Assembly (NCBI GenBank): GCA_964472505.1 | Contig: CAYYQW010000141.1 | Span: forward strand, 1-5,309 | Direction: 5' to 3' | DNA length: 5,309 bases | Source of the DNA: JAYEIA01 sp964472505 | GTDB taxonomy: Bacteria; Bacteroidota; Bacteroidia; Bacteroidales; JAADGE01 | Shown: positions 1 through 5,309 of the stretch, in pieces | Layout of the letters: each line of letters starts with the position of its first letter | Position numbering within the stretch: position 1 is the stretch's first letter | The notes under the pieces: model-generated | Databases searched by the model: none | What the model was told of the DNA's origin: nothing | What the model saw: only the letters and a program-made list of their open reading frames with translations | Translations under genes and position numbers: made by a program

Positions 1-475
1 TTAAATTACCTTCAAAATTCATATCATCTTCAGAAAACCAAATTTCTTTGTTTTTCATTCGTTCTTGAATGTCTTTTGATACTTTTCTTAAAAAATAATT
101 TTCATCCCTAAGCTTTTCGCTTTCTTGCAATGTCCTGATGTTTTTGGGCTTTTCGCCTCCTCCGCCAAGTATTACAATAAGGCTGCCGTATCTTATACAG
201 TATAGTCTGAGATTTTTATCCGGCTTATCAAACAATGCGCAAACACCGTCCCCCGGAATTCCTTCTTTAAGTTTAAAAAAATGTTCTCTTGCTCCTGTTT
301 TGTGTCCTATAACTTTTAAACGTTGTGCAATGTCTTTTAGTTCGTCTAAAAATAAATTTTTGTTTTCGTCAAGAAACACATCAAATAAGGACTTGTGTTC
401 GTCCGATATTAAGACTGTATAAACGGATGCTTTACTTCCGCTTAGGCTTTCTATTTTAATCAGCTCATATTCCAT
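1..475 (-). CDS. RelE/HigB-like toxin-type protein, 3' end outside the window
   Basis: I translated this frame from the ATG at 475-473. It stays open for 158 codons and runs off the left edge, so the protein is incomplete here. It starts MEYELIKIES. Residues about 45-130 look like the RelE/HigB (Gp49-like) toxin superfamily: a helix ending in RLKVIGHKTGAREHFFKL, then GDGVCALF, a strand RLYCIRYGSLIVIL, a glycine/lysine turn (GGGGEKPK) and a helix around LRDENYFLRKVSKDI. Such toxins usually cleave mRNA on the ribosome and are neutralised by a helix-turn-helix antitoxin, often encoded just downstream; that position is beyond the window edge. The N-terminal 40 residues and the tail after about 135 exceed a minimal RelE, so this would be a long member or a related non-toxic family. 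No Shine-Dalgarno precedes the ATG. It is 140 bases from the Abi-like gene and probably has its own promoter. The reading frame is firm; the toxin assignment is moderate. Confidence 0.6.
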   Translation of the reverse strand, partial: MEYELIKIESLSGSKASVYTVLISDEHKSLFDVFLDENKNLFLDELKDIAQRLKVIGHKTGAREHFFKLKEGIPGDGVCALFDKPDKNLRLYCIRYGSLIVILGGGGEKPKNIRTLQESEKLRDENYFLRKVSKDIQERMKNKEIWFSEDDMNFEGNL

Positions 476-483
476 CAGAAATC

Positions 484-495
484 ATATTGCAATAT
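484..495. promoter_or_regulatory. 12-bp palindrome just upstream of the toxin-like start codon
   Basis: ATATTGCAATAT is a perfect palindrome ending 8 bases before the ATG at 475. On the minus strand, TAATATTG within it differs by one base from the Bacteroidota -7 box TAnnTTTG. Toxin-antitoxin operons are commonly repressed by binding at such palindromes over the promoter. Here that role is only inferred, since AT-rich 12-mers arise easily by chance and no clear -33 element is visible. Confidence 0.25.
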
Positions 496-520
496 TATGA
501 AAAATTTACTTAAAAGCGAA

Positions 521-619
521 TTATTTGACTTTTTTTGATAATCGTTTTATCAAATTTTGTTCTTTATCCTCGTTTTCTTTCAGCGTTTTTAGTATTTCTA
601 TGGTGTGCGATTTTTCTAA
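521..619 (-). other. Open 32-codon extension in the -1 frame past the Abi-like stop
   Basis: If translation moves back one base at TTT TAG, at the end of the 616-1392 gene, the frame continues for 32 codons to a TAA at 523-521. The peptide begins LEKSHTIEILKTLKENEDKE and ends RLSKKVK. It is charged, predicted helical and looks coding-like rather than random. It contains no ATG and has an in-frame TGA about seven codons upstream, so it cannot be an independent complete gene. It could be a leftover gene 3' end, a real C-terminus lost through a one-base indel in the five-T run (618-622), a recoding product, or chance. I favour remnant or chance. Confidence 0.2.
534..554. repeat. Small AT-rich hairpin in the spacer
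   Basis: TTTGATAA (534-541) and TTATCAAA (547-554) are perfect 8-bp inverted arms with a 5-base loop. A short T-rich run follows on the plus strand only (TTTTGTT), and no plus-strand gene precedes it. On the minus strand, the direction of the genes, no T-tract follows. It is therefore not a convincing terminator for the Abi-like gene. The stem is AT-rich and weak. Confidence 0.3.
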
Positions 620-1392
620 AAAGGCAATTCGTCAATATCTGTATAGTCTTCTTGTTCCTTTTGAATTGGAGCAAATTTATTTTCAAAAAATGATTTCATA
701 AACAATCCAATGGTTGTTACACTATTGACAACAAAATATGCATATAATGAATCCTTTACCATATAATCTTCAGCTGTTTTACCATGAAAATCAGTATTGT
801 TGCTTCTTAGTTTTTCAATACTTTGATTAATGGATAGCAGTGAGCTTCCTATTTGCTTTATTTCGGCAGGCATATCATTATTTGGAAACAAGTTGAACTC
901 TTTCAGGATTTCTTTGGTTAAATCATATAGGGTTTTATTTGAATTGAACTCAGCTTTTATATGTTCACTTTTTAAAATTTCCTTATTGATGCTCTCGAGT
1001 ACAGAGTTTGCTAAACCAATTGCTGTTTCAGGACTTTCTTCAATCAATTTAAAAGCCTTTTCAAATGTTAAACTTGCATTTTCATAATTTGCCTTTATTT
1101 CATTTCTAAAAGTTGGTATTGCCGGAATAAAATCCGGAGTTTCTATGCCTAAATCTATAGCAATTTTGAGCAAAGTTTCACCATCAATATTATGCAATGT
1201 ACTCAGCAAATCAATGTTTTCTTCATCTTTTTTATAAATGATGCTAAAATTTTCATTGTAACCATTACCTTCATGCCATTTTTTAATATAAAACTCTACA
1301 TTTTTATATTTGGAAGATTCAAATGATTCCCAAAGTTCCCGATTAATTTCAGTAACCAAATTCATTATATATTTTGGTGAAATATTTTCCAT
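616..1392 (-). CDS. Abortive-infection (Abi_C/HEPN-like) protein with SSB-like C-terminal tip
   Basis: This 258-aa soluble protein has no signal peptide or membrane segment. The N-terminal half (1-105) is not recognised. Residues about 118-240 resemble the Abi_C domain of abortive-infection proteins: a helix ETAIGLANSVLESINKEIL, then TLYDLTKEILKEFNLFP, then IEKLRSNNTDFHG (193-204), and a last helix near AYFVVNSVTTIGLFMKSFF. R196 and H203 form an Rx6H motif, and RX4-6H is the signature of HEPN RNases, so an RNA-cleaving effector that stops phage growth by halting the cell is plausible but inferred. The protein ends DYTDIDELPF, an acidic tail plus Pro-Phe like the SSB tip that recruits DNA-repair enzymes. 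The ATG lies 6 bases after the restriction gene's TAG, which implies co-transcription and possibly translational coupling. There is no Shine-Dalgarno sequence. GC is low (about 27% in 901-960), like the neighbouring specificity region. Confidence 0.75.
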   Translation of the reverse strand: MENISPKYIMNLVTEINRELWESFESSKYKNVEFYIKKWHEGNGYNENFSIIYKKDEENIDLLSTLHNIDGETLLKIAIDLGIETPDFIPAIPTFRNEIKANYENASLTFEKAFKLIEESPETAIGLANSVLESINKEILKSEHIKAEFNSNKTLYDLTKEILKEFNLFPNNDMPAEIKQIGSSLLSINQSIEKLRSNNTDFHGKTAEDYMVKDSLYAYFVVNSVTTIGLFMKSFFENKFAPIQKEQEDYTDIDELPF

Positions 1393-1398
1393 GATAGT

Positions 1399-4300
1399 CT
1401 ATTTTACTGATTCCTCCACAATCCCAATTTCCTCATCCGTAAGCCCATACAATTCATACACCATTTGGTCGATTTCTTGGTCGGTTTGGGATATTTGGGA
1501 TTGTAGGGCGTTGATTTCTTTTTTGTAGCTGTCAAAATATTCTTCCCATTCATCTTGTGCTGTGAGTGAGAGCGTTATTTTTTGCTTTTTCAGTTCGGCA
1601 AGAAATGTTTTAAAATCATAATCGTAAAAGTTTTGCAGTTTTTTGCTGAATTTCTCAATCTCAAAATTTGATTTTACCCTTTTCAAAAACCGTTCTGACT
1701 TTTCTTGTAATTCTTTGTTTAGGGAAAGCATTTGGTCTGCTTTTTTGATGAAAGGTTGTTGTGCTTCTTTAGAAATATTTTTATAAGGAAGGTTTCTGAT
1801 ATCCGATACTAAAATTTTAGGAATTGAAGTTGTCGCATTTGCTTTTGGATGTACTTTTTTATGATACCATGAAAATAAACTTGAATTCATTGTTGCTAAT
1901 AAGTATTTCAAGCTTTTATTGTCATTAGTTTGTTCGATTATATTAATAATTGAAGGTGTATTATAAAATTCCTTTTCAACATAACACGATTTTAAAACGT
2001 ATTTATCGCCACGAGTTACTTCCATTATTAAAACTCGGGGTGAATTAAAAAATAACGGTTCAACGTAACCAGCAAGGTGTTTTCCGTATTTAATATATTG
2101 ATAACTTTCTCTATAAGAATACCGGCTAATGTCCTTCCCTTGAATTTCTTGTTTAAATTCATCAGTTTCCTTATTATTAGAATGCCATAGTCTTTCATCA
2201 ACAATTTTATTCCCTTGCTCGTTTCCGTATTCTTTAATTAAATCACTTCTTCGATATGGTATATAACCCTGAGAAACGCTAAATTTATCATTTAGTTTGA
2301 TTGAATTTAATTGAATTTTATCCAAAATCTGATAATCAAAATCGGAAAGGTTAACATTAATCAAGTAATCCGGATTTTTTTTGATATTAACAAAAGACAA
2401 TTCTTTCGTTAATATTATTTCATTATTATTTATAATGCCAATTTTGATATTTTCGCTATTACTCTCTTTTTTAATAATACTTACGACGGTGTCTAAATCT
2501 GCATCTGCAAATATTTTAGTTGGCAAATCTATTATTTGCAGCAATTTATATGATAAAACAAATTTTCTTAATTTTGAATGTTGTTGTATTGTAAGCCAAG
2601 TATATGGAACAATCAAACCAATTTGTCCATTCTGTACAGCTAACTTTATGGCTTTTTCTATAAAAAGTGAAAAAGTATCAAGCTTATAATGTGCAGTTTC
2701 ATAATGCTCAGAGAAAAATTTAAAATGAGATTTTGATATTCTTGCACCATACGGCGGATTCCCAATCACCACATCAAAACCGCCTTTGTATTCTTTTCGG
2801 AAAGCGTGTTTTTCCGTGCAGGTCATTTCATTGATCCAACGGGTGAACCCGTCGGTTTGCGAGGGCAATTGATGTTTTGTGCGGTTATTTTTTATGTATG
2901 CTGCCGTTTTTTTGTATTGTTCTTTGTCTTTGATTACTACTGCTTTGTATTTTTTTGCCCAAACTTTTGTTTTTGTTCCGTCGGAATAGGGTGCCGCTTT
3001 TTCTGCTGCTACAGCCGACGGGTTCACCCGTCGGTTATAAGTATATGCGGCTCTGCCCTTCCACTTGCCTGCCAGATATGACAATTCCTCTTTTTCGCAA
3101 ACAATAAGAGCATGTACATGGTCTTTACAAATATTGCATGCTGTAATGTTTATATTGTACTTTTTGGCTGCTTTAGCCAGTTCTTCTGCCATAATCTCTT
3201 CTTCCTGCTCGGAAAATTCCGGATAGGTACGGGCAATAAAACCGGGAGTATCCGGGGTTTTGCCGGCAAAGCGTTGCGTGAGGCCGTCGGCATCGGTCGA
3301 GAAGCGTGAGTTATGCAGCGCAAATGTAAGATGCCAAGCTTCTTTTTCTTTAGGTTTAAATATCTGCGGAAATTCTTTCTGCCAATCAAAAGCTTTATCG
3401 CCGGCAATTTTCGGGTCATCTATCAAAGAATTTCCGCATTTAATGTTTCCGGATAAATCGGAAAGCGGTCTGCCGCGTTGTGCGGTTCGCAGCCAGAGAG
3501 CGAGTTTGGCTATTTCTACACTCTCTTCGTTAATATCCACACCGTAAATGTTGTTTTCCAGAATGGATTTATCGGTATCGTGCAGGCGCAAAGTATCGGT
3601 TTTGCCTTCAAGTTCGGCAATGCGGTCGTCAATCTCTTGGTGCTCGGTCATTAAAAAGTCCAAAGTTTGGTTCAAAAATGCTCCGCTGCCGCAAGCCGGG
3701 TCAAGTATTTTGAGTTTTAAGAGCCATTTTTTGTAAGCGTTCAAGGTATCAAACAGCTGCTTTCCCTTTTTCTTGAGCTTGCCGTCGGTTTTCCGGTAAG
3801 TCTCATCAATCAGCAGATTATCAATGTCCAGTTCTTGTTTCTTTTCTTGGCAAAGCGTACCCACCGTGTTTTCAACAATGTACTTTGTAATGTATTTGGG
3901 CGTATAAAATATACCGTCTTTCTTGCGTTTGGTTTTTTTCTTATCAATGGCTTCGCCTTTCAGTTTGGCGCTTATTTGCTCAATTTCATTTAGCGAGTGC
4001 TCAAAAATATGACCCAGAATATTTACATCCACTTCGGTATTGAAATCGTAGCGCGAAAGATTTAGGCTGTCTTTTTCAAGAATTTCGTCGTCTATTGTAG
4101 TTTCCGGATCATCCAGTATTTCATCTTCCCGAAACAAGCCGCCGTTGTATGCCGGCAATTCGCCCCATTTTTTATAGGTATGGCCTTTGTCTAAATGAGC
4201 AAACAGTTTTTGAAACCGACTGTACAAAGACATGTACTCATCAAGTTCCTGCAATTGTTTCCATTGTTCAATAATTTTGCTGATGGTGTTGGGCGGTATC

Positions 4301-5037
4301 AACCCGCTGTCTTCGGCAAAGAGAACAAACAGGAAACGGTCCAGCAGTTTTTGCGATTTTTTGAACAGTTCAAGTTTATCGTATCGGGTATTGTTCTTTA
4401 CCAGATTCTCGAAAATACGGTTTTTAAAACTTTTGTAGTCGGCATACAGTTTATCGGAAATATTATTTTCGTGAAACTTGGTTTCTTTTTTCAGCGTATC
4501 CGGCAGATCGTTAAACAAGCTTTCCTTACTGAGTAAAAGCCAAAATACGGCAAAGTCTTTTTCTTCCAAATTAAACAAATCAAACTCCTCGTATTCGGTG
4601 GAATTATCAATATATAAGCGCAGCTTCTGAAAGTTGGATGTGATAACGTATTTGCAGCCGGGCTGGTTGTTCTTATAGCCAAAAGCCTGTTCTTTTATGC
4701 TTTCAAGGTTTTTTGTTTTGGTTGATTTGAGTTCTATAACGCCTATGGCTTTTCCGTTTTTTAAAACGGCGCCGTCGGCTTTACGCGCATCTTTCAAATT
4801 TTTATACTCGGTTGTGAGATTATAATTCTCATTCGGATTAATGGTATAGCCCAATGTATCGACAAAGACTTCCCTTAAAAACCCTTCCTGATAATTTTCT
4901 TCTTTGAGCTGCATGATGTTGTGCAGTCGTATTTTATTGCCGTAAAATTCTTTAAATTGTTCGTATGCAGCCTTTACTTTTTTATCGTCAAGGGTTTTAA
5001 GGTGCTTGTTGATAACGGATTTTTGAAAGATGCCCAT
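1399..5037 (-). CDS. Type IIG restriction-modification enzyme (Eco57I-like) with inserted Y1 HUH transposase domain
   Basis: One 1212-aa chain would cut DNA and methylate adenine N6 at its site. N-terminal nuclease: YQEGFLREVFVDTLGY (49-64), then KADGA with D88 and IELKS with E102 and K104, a PD-(D/E)XK core. A helical connector spans about 195-370. Methyltransferase: GIFYTP (375-380, motif X), ILDPACGSGAF (444-454, motif I, SAM binding), IYGVDINEESVEIAKLALWL (497-516, motifs II-III), VVIGNPPYG (756-764, motif IV, catalytic). NPPY lies 314 residues after motif I because about 180 extra residues (roughly 565-745) form an HUH domain: H640/H642, W693, Y714. The target-recognition region is about 765-1090, including FSVSQGYIPYRR and IQGKDISRY. 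The coiled tail ends in YELYGLTDEEIGIVEES. The ATG at 5037 gives a full N-terminus but has no Shine-Dalgarno. All catalytic motifs are intact and there is no frameshift. The enzyme class is firm; the specificity cannot be read. Confidence 0.93.
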   Translation of the reverse strand: MGIFQKSVINKHLKTLDDKKVKAAYEQFKEFYGNKIRLHNIMQLKEENYQEGFLREVFVDTLGYTINPNENYNLTTEYKNLKDARKADGAVLKNGKAIGVIELKSTKTKNLESIKEQAFGYKNNQPGCKYVITSNFQKLRLYIDNSTEYEEFDLFNLEEKDFAVFWLLLSKESLFNDLPDTLKKETKFHENNISDKLYADYKSFKNRIFENLVKNNTRYDKLELFKKSQKLLDRFLFVLFAEDSGLIPPNTISKIIEQWKQLQELDEYMSLYSRFQKLFAHLDKGHTYKKWGELPAYNGGLFREDEILDDPETTIDDEILEKDSLNLSRYDFNTEVDVNILGHIFEHSLNEIEQISAKLKGEAIDKKKTKRKKDGIFYTPKYITKYIVENTVGTLCQEKKQELDIDNLLIDETYRKTDGKLKKKGKQLFDTLNAYKKWLLKLKILDPACGSGAFLNQTLDFLMTEHQEIDDRIAELEGKTDTLRLHDTDKSILENNIYGVDINEESVEIAKLALWLRTAQRGRPLSDLSGNIKCGNSLIDDPKIAGDKAFDWQKEFPQIFKPKEKEAWHLTFALHNSRFSTDADGLTQRFAGKTPDTPGFIARTYPEFSEQEEEIMAEELAKAAKKYNINITACNICKDHVHALIVCEKEELSYLAGKWKGRAAYTYNRRVNPSAVAAEKAAPYSDGTKTKVWAKKYKAVVIKDKEQYKKTAAYIKNNRTKHQLPSQTDGFTRWINEMTCTEKHAFRKEYKGGFDVVIGNPPYGARISKSHFKFFSEHYETAHYKLDTFSLFIEKAIKLAVQNGQIGLIVPYTWLTIQQHSKLRKFVLSYKLLQIIDLPTKIFADADLDTVVSIIKKESNSENIKIGIINNNEIILTKELSFVNIKKNPDYLINVNLSDFDYQILDKIQLNSIKLNDKFSVSQGYIPYRRSDLIKEYGNEQGNKIVDERLWHSNNKETDEFKQEIQGKDISRYSYRESYQYIKYGKHLAGYVEPLFFNSPRVLIMEVTRGDKYVLKSCYVEKEFYNTPSIINIIEQTNDNKSLKYLLATMNSSLFSWYHKKVHPKANATTSIPKILVSDIRNLPYKNISKEAQQPFIKKADQMLSLNKELQEKSERFLKRVKSNFEIEKFSKKLQNFYDYDFKTFLAELKKQKITLSLTAQDEWEEYFDSYKKEINALQSQISQTDQEIDQMVYELYGLTDEEIGIVEESVK
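1740..2735 (-). other. AT-rich target-recognition cassette of the type IIG gene
   Basis: This part encodes about residues 768-1099, which set the DNA sequence recognised. Hand counts of 60-base blocks give GC of 17% (2281-2340), 18% (2401-2460), 22% (2521-2580) and 27% (1741-1800). Blocks in the methyltransferase part give 43% (3421-3480) and 45% (3661-3720), and the 3' end gives 42% (1441-1500). The drop begins just after the catalytic NPPYG motif and recovers within the coiled tail, at the natural domain borders. Specificity domains of type I and IIG enzymes are known to be exchanged by recombination, so I infer a cassette of different origin. The edges are approximate. Confidence 0.5.
2836..2855. 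repeat. REP-like palindrome, copy 1
   Basis: CCAACGGGTGAACCCGTCGG pairs as a 9-bp stem with one mismatch (A2838/C2853) around a 2-base loop; the inner six pairs are perfect. It lies in the HUH-domain DNA just after the Tyr714 codon in reading direction. On the minus strand it is translated as T728-D-G-F-T-R-W734. It matches the reverse complement of the copy at 3015-3034 at 19 of 20 positions. Confidence 0.75.
3015..3034. repeat. REP-like palindrome, copy 2 (perfect)
   Basis: CCGACGGGTTCACCCGTCGG has perfect 9-bp arms (3015-3023 and 3026-3034) and a TC loop. The loop gives it a direction, and it lies opposite to copy 1. On the minus strand it is read in another frame as RRVNPSA (669-675), in the loop between the HUH motif helix and the W693 strand. 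GC of 3001-3060 is 57% by hand count, well above its surroundings. Strong hairpins of this kind are what REP-associated Y1 transposases recognise in other bacteria; the link here is inferred. Confidence 0.8.
3271..3290. repeat. Possible decayed third copy of the palindrome
   Basis: GCGTTGCGTGAGGCCGTCGG matches the consensus of the other two copies at 14 of 20 positions. It no longer forms the hairpin. On the minus strand it encodes ADGLTQRF (583-590) in the same frame in which copy 1 encodes TDGFTRW. It sits in an unusually GC-rich block (3241-3300, 65% by hand count). It could be an old insertion that has drifted, or chance similarity. Confidence 0.3.
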
Positions 5038-5109
5038 TTGTATGTATCATTTAGGTTGAAGCCATATTGTTAATAAAATTCAAGATTGCTGAAATTATCA
5101 ACATTCAAA

Positions 5110-5117
5110 CAAATGTA
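5110..5117 (-). promoter_or_regulatory. Candidate -7 box of the restriction operon promoter
   Basis: TACATTTG on the minus strand is a perfect match to the Bacteroidota -7 consensus TAnnTTTG. Transcription would start near 5103, giving a leader of about 65 bases before the ATG at 5037. The expected -33 TTG about 20 bases upstream is only T-rich, so the call is weak. It is the only full match I found in the upstream region. Confidence 0.35.
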
Positions 5118-5179
5118 AATAAATATGCAGAAAATAAAAAGTAATTAATTTCCTTAAATCCGCAAGATGCGATATAACT

Positions 5180-5204
5180 AAATGAAGTACAAAGCGCTTC
5201 ATTT
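5180..5204. repeat. Small hairpin in the upstream non-coding region
   Basis: AAATGAAG (5180-5187) and CTTCATTT (5197-5204) are perfect 8-bp inverted arms around a 9-base loop. A smaller stem, CGCA/TGCG (5161-5164 and 5168-5171), lies beside it. Together they suggest a structured or repetitive non-coding element rather than a gene. Confidence 0.4.
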
Positions 5205-5207
5205 TGA

Positions 5208-5289
5208 AAATCTGCCGGATTTTAATTAAAAACTGTTCAAAAGATAATTTAGTTGCACGGCAGTTTGCAAACACAAATCCGGCAGATTT
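5208..5289. repeat. 15-bp perfect inverted repeat in the upstream non-coding region
   Basis: AAATCTGCCGGATTT (5208-5222) and AAATCCGGCAGATTT (5275-5289) are exact reverse complements separated by 52 bases. The spacer contains a 10-bp palindrome, GTTTGCAAAC (5263-5272), and GCACGG (5255-5260), which pairs with CCGTGC at the very right edge (5304-5309). No credible gene occupies 5038-5309. The arms could be the ends of a small non-autonomous element, a structured transcript, or the terminator of a gene to the right. The element may continue past the window. Confidence 0.5.
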
Positions 5290-5309
5290 CGTTGAAAGCA
5301 TCCCCGTGC

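Larger units (their letters stand above)
2803..3345 (-). mobile_element. Y1 HUH transposase-like domain inserted in frame in the methyltransferase
   Basis: Residues about 565-745 do not belong to the Eco57I methyltransferase fold. In order they show a first strand WHLTFALHNSRFS (568-580), a helix EEEIMAEELAKAAKKYNI, the HUH strand NICKDHVHALIVCE (metal ligands H640 and H642), KGRAAYTYNRR, KVWAKKYKAVVI (W693) and TAAYIKNNRTKHQLP, where Y714 matches the nucleophilic Tyr of IS200/IS605 and REP-associated transposases (usual context YIxNQ or YIxxNP). All core elements are present, so single-strand DNA nicking or joining is possible; activity is not shown. It is not a free-standing transposase, because it lacks its own start (the first internal Met is 616, after strand 1) and stop, and the reading frame is continuous on both sides. 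The outer borders were estimated from the typical junction FPQIF ... GGFDVVIGNPPY. Confidence 0.65.

Noticed and set aside
138..422. 94-codon plus-strand open frame
   Set aside because: It is antisense to the toxin-like gene, whose minus-strand frame is open across the whole region and gives a sensible protein. The plus frame has low-complexity Pro/Ser content.
534..554. Rho-independent terminator for the Abi-like gene
   Set aside because: The stem is AT-rich, and a T-tract follows only on the strand opposite to the genes.
2803..3345. An independent, complete IS200/IS605 insertion
   Set aside because: There is no separate start, stop or transcription unit; the host frame is uninterrupted, and the first internal Met follows the first conserved strand.
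2806..3547. Several plus- and minus-strand open frames of 65-95 codons overlapping the HUH segment and methyltransferase
   Set aside because: All are shadows of the long gene, favoured by the GC-rich palindromes. Their products are Cys/Phe-rich and have no motifs.
5098..5301. 67-codon minus-strand open frame upstream of the restriction gene
   Set aside because: It runs through the inverted repeat and hairpins, has no recognisable domain or start signal, and its Leu/Phe/His-rich product looks like translated AT-rich non-coding DNA.
1..5309. CRISPR array, tRNA or rRNA genes
   Set aside because: I saw no regularly spaced direct repeats, tRNA-like cloverleaf or conserved rRNA stretch on either strand.

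Overview
The window carries three genes, all on the minus strand and read from right to left. It looks like an accessory, defence-type locus of a low-GC bacterium. I favour Bacteroidota. None of the three starts has a convincing Shine-Dalgarno sequence, and a TAnnTTTG-type -7 box lies upstream of the long gene. The type IIG enzyme also has the residue style I associate with that phylum (an NLTTEYKN ... KADGA N-terminus and a DEEIGIVEES-type C-terminus). The phylum is an inference.

Right edge to 5038: about 270 bases with no credible gene. They hold a perfect 15-bp inverted repeat, smaller hairpins and a possible promoter for the operon.

1399-5037: one 1212-aa type IIG (Eco57I-like) restriction-modification protein. 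In order it has a PD-(D/E)XK nuclease (D88, E102, K104), a helical connector, an N6-adenine methyltransferase (FYTP, DPACGSG, NPPY), a target-recognition region and a charged helical tail. The striking feature is an extra segment of roughly 180 residues between methyltransferase motifs I-III and motif IV. It reads as a Y1 HUH (IS200/IS605 or RAYT-like) transposase domain, with H640-V-H642, W693 and the candidate catalytic Tyr714 in a YIKNN context. Inside the DNA for that segment are two REP-like palindromes, 19/20 identical and in opposite orientation, each translated in a different frame. The target-recognition part is much more AT-rich than the nuclease/methyltransferase part, which suggests a swapped specificity cassette.

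616-1392: a 258-aa protein six bases downstream of the restriction gene and almost certainly co-transcribed with it. Its C-terminal half resembles the abortive-infection C-terminal (Abi_C) domain, with a HEPN-like Rx6H motif (R196, H203). It ends in an acidic DIDELPF tail that looks like the C-terminal tip of single-stranded DNA-binding protein (SSB).

476-615: a spacer with a 32-codon open extension of the Abi-like gene in the -1 frame and small palindromes. 1-475: the first 158 codons of a gene leaving the window, resembling a RelE/HigB-type toxin.

Working model (inference): a defence island in which a single-chain restriction enzyme carrying a domesticated or parasitic HUH nuclease is coupled to an abortive-infection effector, with a probable toxin-antitoxin module next door.
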